From: Gordonibacter sp. An230
Lineage (GTDB): Bacteria; Actinomycetota; Coriobacteriia; Coriobacteriales; Eggerthellaceae
NCBI RefSeq assembly: GCF_002159915.1
Contig: NZ_NFJP01000006.1
Location: forward strand, 62,001-126,000
Direction: 5' to 3'
DNA length: 64,000 nt
The notes under the pieces were generated by a model, which saw only the letters and a program-made list of their open reading frames with translations, had not been told where the DNA came from and ran no database searches. Position numbers and translations under genes: made by a program. This document shows, piece after piece, positions 41,785-51,032 of this stretch (its first letter is position 1; every line of letters starts with the position of its first letter).

Positions 41785-42675
41785 TTACAGCAGCTCGCAC
41801 ACCTTGCCGAGCAGGGGCTCGAAGCTCACGCCGCGATCGCGGAACTCGGGCTGCTTGGCGCTCACGATCATGGCGTCGTGCACGAAGTCGCCGGCGAAGC
41901 GCACGGCCTCCTCCAGCGTCCGTCCCGCCATCACGGCTGCCATCAGGCACGACGCGTACAGGTCGCCCGTGCCGTGCAGCAGGTAGGGCAAGTACTCGTT
42001 GTGCACCTCCGCCGTCTCCATGTCAACGCCGCCCACGAAGTTGCGGATGCACGTCTCGCCCTCGCGCTGGATGCCCTTGAGCACCACGTGCTTCGCGCCC
42101 TTCGCCACCAGGGCGTCCACCAGACGGTGCGCCTCCTCGTCGGAGATGTCGGTGCCGGCCCACTCGTCGCCGATGGGCTCGCCCAGGATGATGGCGGCCT
42201 CCGTCAGGTTCGGCGTGAGGATGTCGGCCCCGCAGGCCAGCTCGGCCATCGCGTCGCACAGTTCCGGCGTGTAGGTGGGGTACACCGTGCCGTGGTCGGC
42301 CATCACCGGGTCAACCACGCGCAGCGCCGCGGGGTACATGGCGTACAGGTCGCGGATACGGTCCACCTGCTCGGGCGCGCCCAGGAAGCCGGAGTACACT
42401 GCGTCGATCTCCACCCCGATGTTCTTCCACGCCGCCAGGTAGTCGCCCAGCATGGCGGTGGTGTCGTGCATGTACCAGCCGGGGAACGCCGTATGCGACG
42501 AGAACAGCCCGGTGGGCACGGGGCACACGTCGCAGCCGGCGGCCGAGAGCACCGGGATGGCCACGCCCAGCGAGCACTTGCCGTAGCCGCACAGGTCGTG
42601 CACGGCGGCGACGCGCGGGATGTAGTCGCCTTCGCGGTGGTAAAGGTGCGTTGCGGTTGCATTTTCTGAGTTCAT
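41785..42675 (-). CDS. pdxY: Pyridoxamine/pyridoxal kinase, PdxY-like
   Basis: A 296-residue PfkB/ribokinase-superfamily kinase making pyridoxal phosphate (vitamin B6 salvage). The N-terminal substrate-binding segment VAAVHDLCGYGKCSLGVAIP and CPVPTGLFSSHT are typical of PdxY. The anion-hole/catalytic GTGD motif appears as LLHGTGDLYASCL. VDPVMADHG and ILTPNLTEAAIILG are also family hallmarks. The start at 42675 has GAAAGG about 10 bases upstream. The gene appears to be monocistronic. Confidence 0.9.
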   Translation of the reverse strand: MNSENATATHLYHREGDYIPRVAAVHDLCGYGKCSLGVAIPVLSAAGCDVCPVPTGLFSSHTAFPGWYMHDTTAMLGDYLAAWKNIGVEIDAVYSGFLGAPEQVDRIRDLYAMYPAALRVVDPVMADHGTVYPTYTPELCDAMAELACGADILTPNLTEAAIILGEPIGDEWAGTDISDEEAHRLVDALVAKGAKHVVLKGIQREGETCIRNFVGGVDMETAEVHNEYLPYLLHGTGDLYASCLMAAVMAGRTLEEAVRFAGDFVHDAMIVSAKQPEFRDRGVSFEPLLGKVCELL

Positions 42676-42831
42676 AGGGCCTGGCCTTTCTCGTTGGATT
42701 CTGGACGATATGCCGCCGCCCTGCCTGCATGCGACAGGAAGGGCGGCGATGGAAAGCTATGCTGCGACAGACACGTGCCGGCCATGTGGAGATGGCGTGC
42801 TTGGATCGGAGTGCCGAAGACGAACGAAAGG

Positions 42832-43026
42832 CTACTTGCCCTCGTCCTCCTCGTCGTCGAAAAACGACCAGTCGTCTTCGTCGCCTTGACGGTCGACGAA
42901 GGTCTTGCGTGTCCGACGCTCCATGATAACGCATGCGATCAGGCTGATGACGAGCCCTGCCCCCACCAGGCAGCCGATGCCCGCGTAGGTGTTGAAGAGA
43001 AAGTCGTACAGCGCTTCGAAATCCAT
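42832..43026 (-). CDS. Small single-span membrane protein
   Basis: A 64-residue protein. The N-terminus (MDFEALYDFLFNTYAGIG) leads into one membrane span (about 15-36), a short basic stretch (MERRTRKTFVDR), and a very acidic tail (GDEDDWSFFDDEEDEGK). GAGGT lies upstream of ATG 43026. Such short acidic-tailed membrane proteins are common in Coriobacteria; function unknown. Confidence 0.75.
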   Translation of the reverse strand: MDFEALYDFLFNTYAGIGCLVGAGLVISLIACVIMERRTRKTFVDRQGDEDDWSFFDDEEDEGK

Positions 43027-43673
43027 GGCTACCTCGTTATCTCGTCTCGATCCGCCGTGATTCCCACAGGTCGGTTGGTTTCACGCGTTAGAGTATACTA
43101 TGCCCGGTCAATTCCCTCGCGGGCAGGCTTTGATATTCCTTTATTCTCTACCCCTCGTTTCGCGCTCTCTCGACAAGCAACAAACGGGCGGGCTCGACGT
43201 GATCGCGGGAAGGGGGCCCGCATCTGCGAAAGGGCCTTGTGCCCCTTTCGCCGAGAGCTAATGTGTCGCCCGACGTTTTGCGTGGCGAGCCTCGTTGCGG
43301 CAAGGGCGCGCCGCTTTTCGCTTGTTCGGATGCCTCCCGACGTTTCGCGGGGAGAGTCTCATCGTGCCTTATGCCGCTTGAACGGCTGCGGCGGCGGTCC
43401 GATGGCGCAGCCTGCCTCGAGCGTCCGGAGGGCGGGGTGGGGCTGTCTGCTTCGGATCGGTCTTGGTGCAGGGTGTCCTCTGTTGGCGCCTGGTGCAGGC
43501 TGGCTGCGATCAAGGGCGCGTCTACCGCAGATGACGGCTATTCTGGCATTCGTCCGCCGCCCATAAGGTGCCGAAACGGTAACATTCTGTCGACAAAGCG
43601 CTTTTTTCTCGTCATAATGGCGCTGTTCGCACGGTTGCGATGCATTGCGAATCCCCTGGAAAGGAGACGAACG
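43027..43673. other. Intergenic with the promoter of the lipoprotein gene
   Basis: No gene is seen in 647 bp apart from a promoter near the right end. The left part has short stretches of CGTTTCGCG-like repeats of the kind scattered through non-coding DNA in this region. Confidence 0.45.
43590..43618 (+). promoter_or_regulatory. Promoter of the lipoprotein gene
   Basis: TCGACA (43590-43595), 17-bp spacer, CATAAT (43613-43618). The -10 box has the same form, CATAATGG, as in the two Abi-locus RNA units. The leader to ATG 43674 is about 50 nt. Confidence 0.6.
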
Positions 43674-44333
43674 ATGAGGAAGCCAGAGATGCTCCCGAAA
43701 CGTACCGCGCTGATCGCCGCTTCGGCGGTTCTCGCTCTCTCGATGGGCGCGCTCGCGGGATGCGTGTCGTCGGGTGGTGCTGACGCCCAGCGCATAGCGG
43801 AGCTTGAGCGCCAGATCAACGAATTGAAGTCCCAGGATTCCAACAGCGGCTCTTCGTCCGCAGGCACGTCGACTGGAGGGACGGGTTCGTCTTCGTCGGA
43901 TGGTACGGGCACTTCCGGCTCGACGGAAGGGGGTTCTGGCGCCTCCGGTTCGACGGACGGCGGCGCAGGCACCGCCGGGTCGACCGGTGGCGGCTCTGGC
44001 GCAGCTGGCTCTACGGGTTCGGGCATCCAGATCACCGATGCGACTGCTCAGGACTTCTCGTCGCGCGCCGACACGCTTATCGCGGAAGCCGATGCGGCTC
44101 AGCCCGGTGCCGATTTCGGAGCGCGCGTCACCACGTACATGGATTTCGAACAGCGGTTCGATGCGCTTGACCGCGAGATCGATCTATACGACGACCAAAA
44201 AGAGCTTGAGTACAAGAGCGGAGGTCTCGGTTGGGAGGACTATCGTTCCGTCAAGGTCCAGCTCGACTACATTGAAGACCGCTTGGATTACGCGATGGAC
44301 TCTCTTGAACTGAGGTTTGGCATCGACGACTAA
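43674..44333 (+). CDS. Lipoprotein with Ser/Gly/Thr-rich linker and helical domain
   Basis: A 219-residue lipoprotein: signal ALSMGALAGC, then a short coiled coil (IAELERQINELKSQ), then a low-complexity Gly/Ser/Thr linker of about 75 residues built from near-repeats of GGSGASGSTDG type, and a C-terminal helical domain of about 95 residues (ADTLIAEADAAQPGADFG, then EDRLDYAMDSLELRF). The start at 43674 has GGAAAGGAG. The linker probably spans the cell wall. I do not recognise the C-terminal domain. Repeat number in the linker may vary between strains. Confidence 0.8.
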   Translation: MRKPEMLPKRTALIAASAVLALSMGALAGCVSSGGADAQRIAELERQINELKSQDSNSGSSSAGTSTGGTGSSSSDGTGTSGSTEGGSGASGSTDGGAGTAGSTGGGSGAAGSTGSGIQITDATAQDFSSRADTLIAEADAAQPGADFGARVTTYMDFEQRFDALDREIDLYDDQKELEYKSGGLGWEDYRSVKVQLDYIEDRLDYAMDSLELRFGIDD

Positions 44334-45605
44334 ACCAGACCTGATCGGTTTTCCTCCGCTCGTTTCGCTGCTTGCGGCGGCGCGGAGCGCAAATGAAGGC
44401 GCTTCAGCGACTGTTCTCTCGCGGAATGGGCGCCGCATTCGGTTACGCATGGGGTGGACGAAGCCTTTCGCGGAATGCGAGACGAAGGCTGCTCGAAGCG
44501 GGTTTCGAGGTGAAGCCAGCGTGTCGCACGCAGTGCGGGGCCGGTTGACCGTTCGACGGGCTCAAGACCCATGGGCTGCGTTTGCTTCTGATTCGTCGCG
44601 TTCGTCGCAGCGCGAACGGGTGCGCGGCGAAGCGTGGGTTGCGGCGGTTTCGGCTGGTTGGATAGCATCGGCGTAGTGTGGAGAAGCGTGCAGCGGGGGC
44701 GTTTCGCGAGCATGGCCGGAAGCGTGCGGGCGGGGTGACACGGGCGCGTTGCCGCTCGCGGGCGGCAACGCTTCTTTGGCGCGCGGCGGTCGCTGCGCAG
44801 GAGCGCTGCTTCGGCGTGCGGTGTTTTGCGGCAGGAGGGGTGCACGCCCTGAGCGAATCGCATGCGACCTCTTGCGACAAGGGAGCCGGCGCCTTGCGGG
44901 CGAGCGAGATCGCTGTACTTGGGAAAGCGGGACAGCTCATGTTGAGAAAGCGCTTTCCGAAAGATCCCCGACGGCTTTCGCCTGCCGATAGTTCTCGTTT
45001 CGCCGATTCGCTCGTTCGCATGTGCGATTCCTTTCCTTTCGCCGTGCTTGCCGCTCTTGCGCGATGCGCTCGGGCATCCGAAACCAAACGGCAGGCTGGG
45101 CGTTGTCCTGCCATCCTCGCGCGCGGCACGTTCGAGGTCGGGGTTGCCGGGTGTTCGCGAAGCGCGGTCGTGCGCGCATGCGCGACAGGAGGGAGTTTCC
45201 GACATCGCTCGCTTTCGATGCGCGTTCGGTGAAGCGGTCAAAAAGAGGGGGTCGACGCGCTTCGCGTCATGGCGTCCGTGCGCTTGGCGGAGGCGCGCGG
45301 TAGGCTGCGGGCGGCAGCTGATCTCGGTTGTTCCCCCGCAGTCGCGCGCTTGGCGGAGGCTTGCAGAAGGGGCTGTTCGAAGAAGGTGAATTGGACGCCG
45401 CAAGGCGCTGCGAGGGCGATGCGGTGGGCGCTGCGCTGCAAGTCGCAAGGGCGCGCAGCGTCGATAGAGGGGAGAATGTGCGGAGAGGGATCGGGCAAGG
45501 GGGCAAAGCGGCGCTCGAGGGAGACGACGTGAAGCTGGCGGCCTTGCGGCTTTGGTGCGCTATACTGGGCAGACCAATGAATCCGATCGGAGAAGGAGCG
45601 CGATC
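44334..45605. other. Long GC-rich intergenic region before serS
   Basis: Nearly 1.3 kb with no convincing gene. A weak trace of a decayed repeat protein appears near 45270-45540 (RLAEARGRLRAAADLG and AVARLAEACRRG; the DNA CTTGGCGGAGGC occurs twice, about 70 bp apart). A TATACT -10 box at 45561-45566 probably drives serS. Otherwise nothing is seen. Confidence 0.4.
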
Positions 45606-46895
45606 ATGCTCGACATCAAGTTCGTCCGCGATAACCAGGCAGCCGTCGCCGAGGCGATGGAAAACCGCCATGCTTCGTGGGATGCCGCTCGCTTCTCCGA
45701 ACTGGACGAGACCCGCCGTGCCGCCATCGCGAAGGAGGAGGCGCTGCAGGCCGAGCGCAACGACACGTCGAAGTCGATCGGTCAGATGATGGCCGCCGGC
45801 CAGAAGGACGAGGCCGAAACCGCCAAGGAGCGTGTGCGCGTCATCAACGACGAGATCGCCGCCATTGGCAAGGAGCGCGAAGCCGCCGACGAGGCCCTGC
45901 GCGACCTGCTGTTGGCCACGCCCAACATGCCGGCTGACACCACGCCGGTGGGCGCGAGCGAAGACGACAACCCCGAGGTGCGCCGTTGGGGTACGCCGCG
46001 CGATTTCGCCGCCGAGGGCTTCGAGATGAAGCCGCACTGGGACCTGGGCCCGGAGCTCGGCATCATCGACTTCGAGCGCGCGGTGAAGCTCGCGCGCAGC
46101 CGCTTCATCCTGCTGGGCGGCCTCGGCGCCCGCCTCGAGCGCGCGCTCATCAACTTCATGGCCGACACGCATGCATCGCGCGGCTACAAGGAGTGGTGGT
46201 GCCCGGCCATGGCCAACGCCGAGACGCTCACCGGCACGGGCCAGCTGCCGAAGTTCGAGGAGGACCTGTTCCACACCACGGAGGGCCTCTACCTCATCCC
46301 CACGGCCGAGGTGCAGCTCACCAACATCCACGCCGGCGAGGTGCTCGACGCCGGCCAGCTGCCGCTCAAGTACTGCGCGTTCACGCCGTGCTTCCGCGAG
46401 GAGGCGGGCAGCGCCGGCCGCGACACGCGCGGGCTCATCCGCGTGCACCAGTTCGACAAGGTGGAGATGGTGAAGTACGCCAAGCCCGAGGAGAGCTTCG
46501 ACGACCTGGAGGCCATGGTGGCCGACGCCGAGAACATCCTGCAGCTACTGGGCCTGCCGTACCGCGTGATCAGCCTGTGCACGGGCGACATCGGGTTCTC
46601 GGCCGCCAAGACCTACGACCTCGAGGTGTGGCTGCCCAGCTACAACGGCTACAAGGAGATCTCGTCCTGCTCCAACTGCACCGACTTCCAGGCGCGCCGC
46701 GCGAACATCAAGTACCGCGATCCCGAGCATTTCAAGGGCTCGCGCTTCGTGCACACGCTGAACGGCTCCGGCCTGGCGGTGGGCCGCACGATGGCCGCCG
46801 TCATCGAGAACTACCAGCAGCCCGACGGCACCGTGCGCGTGCCCGACGTGCTGGTGCCCTACATGGGCGGCGTCGAGGTCATCGCGCCGGAATAG
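45606..46895 (+). CDS. serS: Seryl-tRNA synthetase
   Basis: A 429-residue class II aminoacyl-tRNA synthetase that charges tRNA-Ser (and tRNA-Sec if present). The N-terminal coiled-coil arm ([20 protein letters not shown] to about residue 100) contacts the tRNA. Motif 2 is [20 protein letters not shown], followed by [10 protein letters not shown]; motif 3 includes [33 protein letters not shown] is also typical. The start is ATG 45606 with GGAGAAGGAGC upstream. Full length and intact. Confidence 0.97.
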   Translation: MLDIKFVRDNQAAVAEAMENRHASWDAARFSELDETRRAAIAKEEALQAERNDTSKSIGQMMAAGQKDEAETAKERVRVINDEIAAIGKEREAADEALRDLLLATPNMPADTTPVGASEDDNPEVRRWGTPRDFAAEGFEMKPHWDLGPELGIIDFERAVKLARSRFILLGGLGARLERALINFMADTHASRGYKEWWCPAMANAETLTGTGQLPKFEEDLFHTTEGLYLIPTAEVQLTNIHAGEVLDAGQLPLKYCAFTPCFREEAGSAGRDTRGLIRVHQFDKVEMVKYAKPEESFDDLEAMVADAENILQLLGLPYRVISLCTGDIGFSAAKTYDLEVWLPSYNGYKEISSCSNCTDFQARRANIKYRDPEHFKGSRFVHTLNGSGLAVGRTMAAVIENYQQPDGTVRVPDVLVPYMGGVEVIAPE

Positions 46896-46931
46896 GCGCG
46901 GCGGGCTCGTAGGAGAAGGTGGAGGCATTTC

Positions 46932-47975
46932 GTGGTTGCGAGGCGCGCACGTGCGACCAAGGCGAAGGGGAGGCGAGGAGGGTCTGGGCGCGTCGTGTCG
47001 CCCACCGCTCCCTCCTCGCCTTTCCGACCCGTGTCGGGCGTGCGCCGTGTTGGCTCCTCTTCGTCCGATCGCCCTGCCGGACCTTCGGCGTTTCGTCCTG
47101 CAGGTGGGTCCTCGGCCGGTCGTATTCCGGCTGCATCCGCGGGCAGGCGCCCCGCAGGTGCGCCGACGGCCGGTCGTCTTGCGGGTGCGCCCGTAGGCGG
47201 GCGTCTTTCTAGTGCGGCTGGGGCGCCCGACTCCGATCGCTCCGCTCGTGCAGGCCGGCGATCGCCACGAACGGCCAAACGGCGGCGTTGGCCGTTCGTG
47301 GCGGTGCCTGTGCTGCTGGTTGCGGTGACGATCGGCCTGTTCTCGTGGGATCGCTGGTTGCGCTACGACGACGCCGCCGAGTTTCAAGGCTCGTGGCAGG
47401 CTCATGGCACCGACGGCGTGGTGGTCATCGACGGAGAGCGCATTAATCTCACCGATGACGTGGCGTACTCTTACCGGATCGATCCGATGGCAAAGACCAT
47501 CTCGTTCACGTTCGGAACTTTGGAGGGGCAAGGTCGCTACCGATTCTCGCTCGATCGGTCGCAGCTGGTCATCACCGAGGGTGCAGGGTACTCGTGGATT
47601 TCCACGCTCGTTGACGACGTCGGATGGATGGCCGATCAGCTGGTGCGCTTCGTGCAGGGGCGACCGCAAGCGGAGGTTCTTCCCGGTGATGGCGTGACCG
47701 TGTTCGACCGTCTGCCCTCCGACGGGGCTGTTGCCGCGCAGGGCGGCAAGACGCTTTCGCAGGAGGGGCGCGCCGCCGATGGGGATGCGGGCCGATCAGC
47801 AGTCGATGCCGACAGCGCCTTTGACGGGAGCGTTGACGAAAGAGCAGACGATCCGGCTGGCGACGGCGCGCAAGGTCCTGCGGAAACGGGCGCCGCCAAC
47901 AGCGCTCAAGGCGCGTCCGGCATCGTTGGAGCCTCGTCGCAGGCTGCGTTTGGCGAGGCTGATCTTCCCGTATGA
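46932..47975 (+). CDS. Single-span membrane protein with basic repeat head
   Basis: A 347-residue protein. Residues 1-115 are a cytoplasmic Arg/Ala/Gly/Pro/Ser-rich head with near-repeats (AGRRPAGAPTAGRLAGAPVG). One membrane span (about 119-140) is followed by a beta-rich extracellular domain (FQGSWQAHGTDGVVVIDGER, then YRIDPMAKTISFTFGTLEGQ) of about 110 residues and an acidic low-complexity tail. The start is a GTG at 46932 with GGTGGAGG upstream. The extracellular part resembles a lipocalin-like or DUF-type small beta domain; the function is unknown. It overlaps the next gene by four bases. Confidence 0.75.
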   Translation: MVARRARATKAKGRRGGSGRVVSPTAPSSPFRPVSGVRRVGSSSSDRPAGPSAFRPAGGSSAGRIPAASAGRRPAGAPTAGRLAGAPVGGRLSSAAGAPDSDRSARAGRRSPRTAKRRRWPFVAVPVLLVAVTIGLFSWDRWLRYDDAAEFQGSWQAHGTDGVVVIDGERINLTDDVAYSYRIDPMAKTISFTFGTLEGQGRYRFSLDRSQLVITEGAGYSWISTLVDDVGWMADQLVRFVQGRPQAEVLPGDGVTVFDRLPSDGAVAAQGGKTLSQEGRAADGDAGRSAVDADSAFDGSVDERADDPAGDGAQGPAETGAANSAQGASGIVGASSQAAFGEADLPV

Positions 47976-48604
47976 GCTCTCGCCGCCATCTCTCCATCCA
48001 CCGTCGCTCTCTTCGTTGCACGCTTGGTTCGGCGAAAGACCCTCTCGCTCGTTCCGGTCGATTTTCATCGTCCGGCCCCTCAAAGCCTTCCGCGCGGATC
48101 GCGGCATCTCCTCGAGACGGCGAATCGCGATCCTCCGGGCGGCTTCGCGCGCCGTCTTCTCTGCCGGATCAGGCACGTTCCTCTGTTGGTTCGCCGGTTC
48201 GTCCCGCGCTCGCGATCGAACGGCTGACGGTGCGTACGGGTCGCCTCGTCTGCCACGTGGCGCTTGCTCCAGACGCTCCGCGCCTCACCTCGCCTGCGCT
48301 CGCCGCGCGCGTTTGCGCGGCGTTTCCCAACCTGCCGCACCATGCATGCGTGAACAACGTGGGGGACACGTTTGCTGCCGTTATGGATTGCACGCCGCTG
48401 CCGCATCTTCTCGAGCATCTCGTGGTGGACCTCCAGGCTCAGGCAGCTTCTCCGAGCAGCGACGACGTGTTCGTCGGCGTGACCGAATGGACCGACGAGG
48501 AGGCTGGTCGCGCTCGCGTAGAAGTAAGTTTTACTGACGATCTGATCGCTTTGCGGGCTTTTCGCGACGCCGTCGACTTTCTGAATGCCGTGGTGGTACT
48601 CTAA
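47972..48604 (+). CDS. Protein with cyanophycin-synthetase N-domain-like segment
   Basis: A 210-residue protein whose last 130 residues resemble the N-terminal domain of cyanophycin synthetases: AAFPNLPHHACVNNVGDTFA, then LPHLLEHLVVDLQAQA, FVGVTEWTDEEAGRARVEVS and ALRAFRDAVDFLNAVVV. In cyanophycin synthetase that domain binds the growing Asp-Arg polymer. Here it stands alone, without ATP-grasp or Mur-ligase domains. The first 80 residues are basic and disordered-looking, so the true start may be internal (near LAIERLTVRTGRL). It overlaps the gene before it (ATGA) and ends 4 bp before an aminotransferase. The family call is by pattern and needs a profile search. Confidence 0.6.
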   Translation: MSSRRHLSIHRRSLRCTLGSAKDPLARSGRFSSSGPSKPSARIAASPRDGESRSSGRLRAPSSLPDQARSSVGSPVRPALAIERLTVRTGRLVCHVALAPDAPRLTSPALAARVCAAFPNLPHHACVNNVGDTFAAVMDCTPLPHLLEHLVVDLQAQAASPSSDDVFVGVTEWTDEEAGRARVEVSFTDDLIALRAFRDAVDFLNAVVVL

Positions 48605-48608
48605 GCGA

Positions 48609-49913
48609 ATGACTACGGCACACCTCACATTCGACCAGACGGGCGACAAGGTAGCCGATCGCGTCACGAAGATGCGCTCTTCCGCCGTGCGCGACCTGTT
48701 CGCCGCCGCGTCGAACCCCAACATCATCTCGCTGTCGGGCGGCATGCCCGACGTGTCGCTCTTGCCCCACTCCGCCATCCGCACGGCCGCCCGCGCCGCC
48801 TGCGACGACGAGCGCGCCGTGGCGCTGCAGTACGGCTCGACCGACGGCCGCGTGGAGACGAAGCAGGTGTTCTGCGACCTCATGCGCGACATCGGCGTGC
48901 GCGCCAAGCCCGAGAACGTCATGATCACCACGGGCGCGCAGGAAGCGCTCGACCTCATCGCCAAGACGTTTTTGAATTCCGGCGACATCGTGCTGGCGGA
49001 AGGCCCCACCTACCTGGGCGCGCTCCAGGCGTTCAGCGCCTACGAGCCCGACATCCGCTGCATCCCGTTCGACGACGAGGGCATGCGCATGGACCTCCTG
49101 GAAGAGGAGCTCGCGCGCATCGGCAAGGGCAACCCGCGCCTCAAGTTCCTCTACACCATCCCGAACTTCCAGAACCCCGGCGGCGTGACCATGGTGCCTG
49201 CTCGCCGCAAGCGCCTGCTGGAGCTGTCGGAGGAGTACGGCTTCATGGTGGTGGAGGACGACCCTTACGGCCGCCTGCGCTACGACGGCGGCCACGTGCT
49301 GCCGCTCAAGGCGCTCTCGGACGACGTCGTGTACCTGGGCACCGTGTCGAAGGTGTTCGCGCCCGGCCTGCGCACCGGCTGGATCGTGGCGCCGAAGAGC
49401 GTGCTGGCGAAGATAAACCTGGTGAAGCAGGGCACCGACCTCTGCGGCAGCGCCTTCAACCAGGTGGTGGTGGAGCACTACTTCACCGACACGCCGTGGC
49501 AGAAGACGCTGCAGAAGTTCGTGAAGACCTACCGCACGCGCCGCGACGCCATGCTGGCCGCACTGGACGAGCACTTCCCGGCCGAGGCCACGTGGACGCG
49601 CCCCGAGGGCGGGTTCTTCGTATGGGTGACGCTGCCGAGCTACATGGATACCGGCTCCATGCTGGGCGTTGCGTTGGAGAACGGCGTGACATACACCCCG
49701 GGCGACGGGTTCTTCCCCGACGGGAAGACCGGCAAGAACTGCATGCGCATCGCGTTTTGCTACGAGAGCCCGGAGAACCTCGCAGAGGCGGTCAGGCGCC
49801 TTGCAGGCGTCATCGACGGGCGGCTGGGACTGTACCGTTCGTTTATTGATGCTGGCGTTCTGCCGAATGCCGGACAAGTCGAAGCAGCGAGCCCTTCCGG
49901 CGCCCAATCTTGA
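48609..49913 (+). CDS. PLP-dependent aminotransferase (class I/II, LysN/MocR-type)
   Basis: A 434-residue fold-type I aminotransferase. SLSGGMPDVSLLP, QYGSTDGRVETKQV, ITTGAQEALDLIAKTFLNSG, EGPTYLGALQAF, IPNFQNPGGVTM, VVEDDPYGRLRY and the PLP-lysine region YLGTVSKVFAPGLRTGWIVA are all present, matching 2-aminoadipate/valine-pyruvate-type enzymes without the GntR domain. The ATG at 48609 lacks a strong ribosome site and lies 4 bp after the preceding stop, implying coupled translation. The substrate cannot be told. The position before D-Ala-D-Ala ligase suggests a possible amino-acid supply role for the wall. Confidence 0.9.
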   Translation: MTTAHLTFDQTGDKVADRVTKMRSSAVRDLFAAASNPNIISLSGGMPDVSLLPHSAIRTAARAACDDERAVALQYGSTDGRVETKQVFCDLMRDIGVRAKPENVMITTGAQEALDLIAKTFLNSGDIVLAEGPTYLGALQAFSAYEPDIRCIPFDDEGMRMDLLEEELARIGKGNPRLKFLYTIPNFQNPGGVTMVPARRKRLLELSEEYGFMVVEDDPYGRLRYDGGHVLPLKALSDDVVYLGTVSKVFAPGLRTGWIVAPKSVLAKINLVKQGTDLCGSAFNQVVVEHYFTDTPWQKTLQKFVKTYRTRRDAMLAALDEHFPAEATWTRPEGGFFVWVTLPSYMDTGSMLGVALENGVTYTPGDGFFPDGKTGKNCMRIAFCYESPENLAEAVRRLAGVIDGRLGLYRSFIDAGVLPNAGQVEAASPSGAQS

Positions 49914-50039
49914 CCTTTGCGCGCTTGCCATCGCGTGCGAAAGGGCACTCGGTTGCGTGGCGGGCCAACCTTGGATGCCGAAAGGACCCTCGCTGACTGA
50001 AGTTGACTGGTGGTTTGCCCGCTGTTGAAAGGAAACGAC

Positions 50040-51032
50040 ATGGGCCTCAAAGTTGCAGTGTTGATGGGCGGCGCTTCGTTCGAGCGCGAGTTTTCCCTGG
50101 CCAGTGGCAGATGCGTGTGCGCGGCGCTCGAGGAGGCCGGCCACAAGGCGGTGCCGCTCGACACCACGAGCGATCTCGTACCCACGCTGCGCAGCGAGCG
50201 TCCCGACGTGTGCTACAGCGCCCTGCACGGCAAGCACGGCGAGGACGGCACCATCCAGAGCCTGCTGGAGTTTTTGGACATCCCGTTCGTCGGCTCGCCG
50301 TCGCACGTGTGCCACCGCACGTGGAACAAGGACTCCATGCACTACGAGCTGGCCACGTACCGCGCCATCACCGGCGACGCCCCCATCGCCTCGTGGCCGC
50401 AGGGCATTTACCTGGCGCGCGACGCCTTCAAGGACATGGGCGCCGCCACGGCGCTCGACCTGGTGCAGGAACGCGTGTTCGGCGGCTACCCCGTGGCGGT
50501 GAAGCCCGCGCACGGCGGAAGCGCCATGGGCGTGCATCGCGTGGATTCCGTCGACGATCTGGGCGAGGCCATCCTCGATGCGCTCTCGTTCGACGAGGCC
50601 GTGGTCATCGAGCAGTGGGTGGAAGGCGTGGAGATGGCCGTGTCGGTGCTCGGCACCGGCTGGGACGCCTACGCGCTGCCGCCGGTGGAGATCGTCCCGA
50701 AAAGCGGCATGTACGACACCGAGGCTCGTATGACCCCCGGCGCCGTGGAATATTTCGCTCCCGTGCGCAACGCCTCGCTCGCGCCCGACGAGGCCGACGC
50801 CCAGGCTATCCGTGCCGAGATCGAGCGCGCCGCGCTCGAGGTGTACCGCGCTTACCAGGTGCGCGATCTCGCCCGCATCGATCTCATCTGGGATGGTGCC
50901 CAAGCTCGCGTCTTCGAAGTGAACGTATCGCCGGGCATGGCCGAGCACTCCCTGTTTCCCGTTGCCTGTGCCGCCGCCGGTTTGTCGATGCCGAAGGTTT
51001 TCGACGAGCTGGTGTCCCAGTACGAACGATAG
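50040..51032 (+). CDS. ddl: D-alanine-D-alanine ligase
   Basis: A 330-residue ATP-grasp ligase joining two D-Ala for peptidoglycan. N-terminal VAVLMGGASFEREFSLASG, the serine region CYSALHGKHGEDGTIQSLLE, PFVGSPSHVCHRTWNKD, the ATP-grasp YPVAVKPAHGGSAMGVHRV, and the C-terminal FEVNVSPGMAEHSLFPVACA with LARIDLIWDG upstream. In family members NxxPG is NTLPG or NTIPG; here it is NVSPG. Whether the loop favours D-Ala, D-Lac or D-Ser cannot be decided by eye. The start at 50040 has GAAAGGAAAC. It is 126 bp downstream of the aminotransferase. Confidence 0.93.
   Translation: MGLKVAVLMGGASFEREFSLASGRCVCAALEEAGHKAVPLDTTSDLVPTLRSERPDVCYSALHGKHGEDGTIQSLLEFLDIPFVGSPSHVCHRTWNKDSMHYELATYRAITGDAPIASWPQGIYLARDAFKDMGAATALDLVQERVFGGYPVAVKPAHGGSAMGVHRVDSVDDLGEAILDALSFDEAVVIEQWVEGVEMAVSVLGTGWDAYALPPVEIVPKSGMYDTEARMTPGAVEYFAPVRNASLAPDEADAQAIRAEIERAALEVYRAYQVRDLARIDLIWDGAQARVFEVNVSPGMAEHSLFPVACAAAGLSMPKVFDELVSQYER

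Noticed and set aside
45269-45540. Possible Sel1/TPR-like small protein before serS
   Set aside because: Only a faint repeat pattern over two different frames, with no start signal; kept as a remark on the intergenic region.
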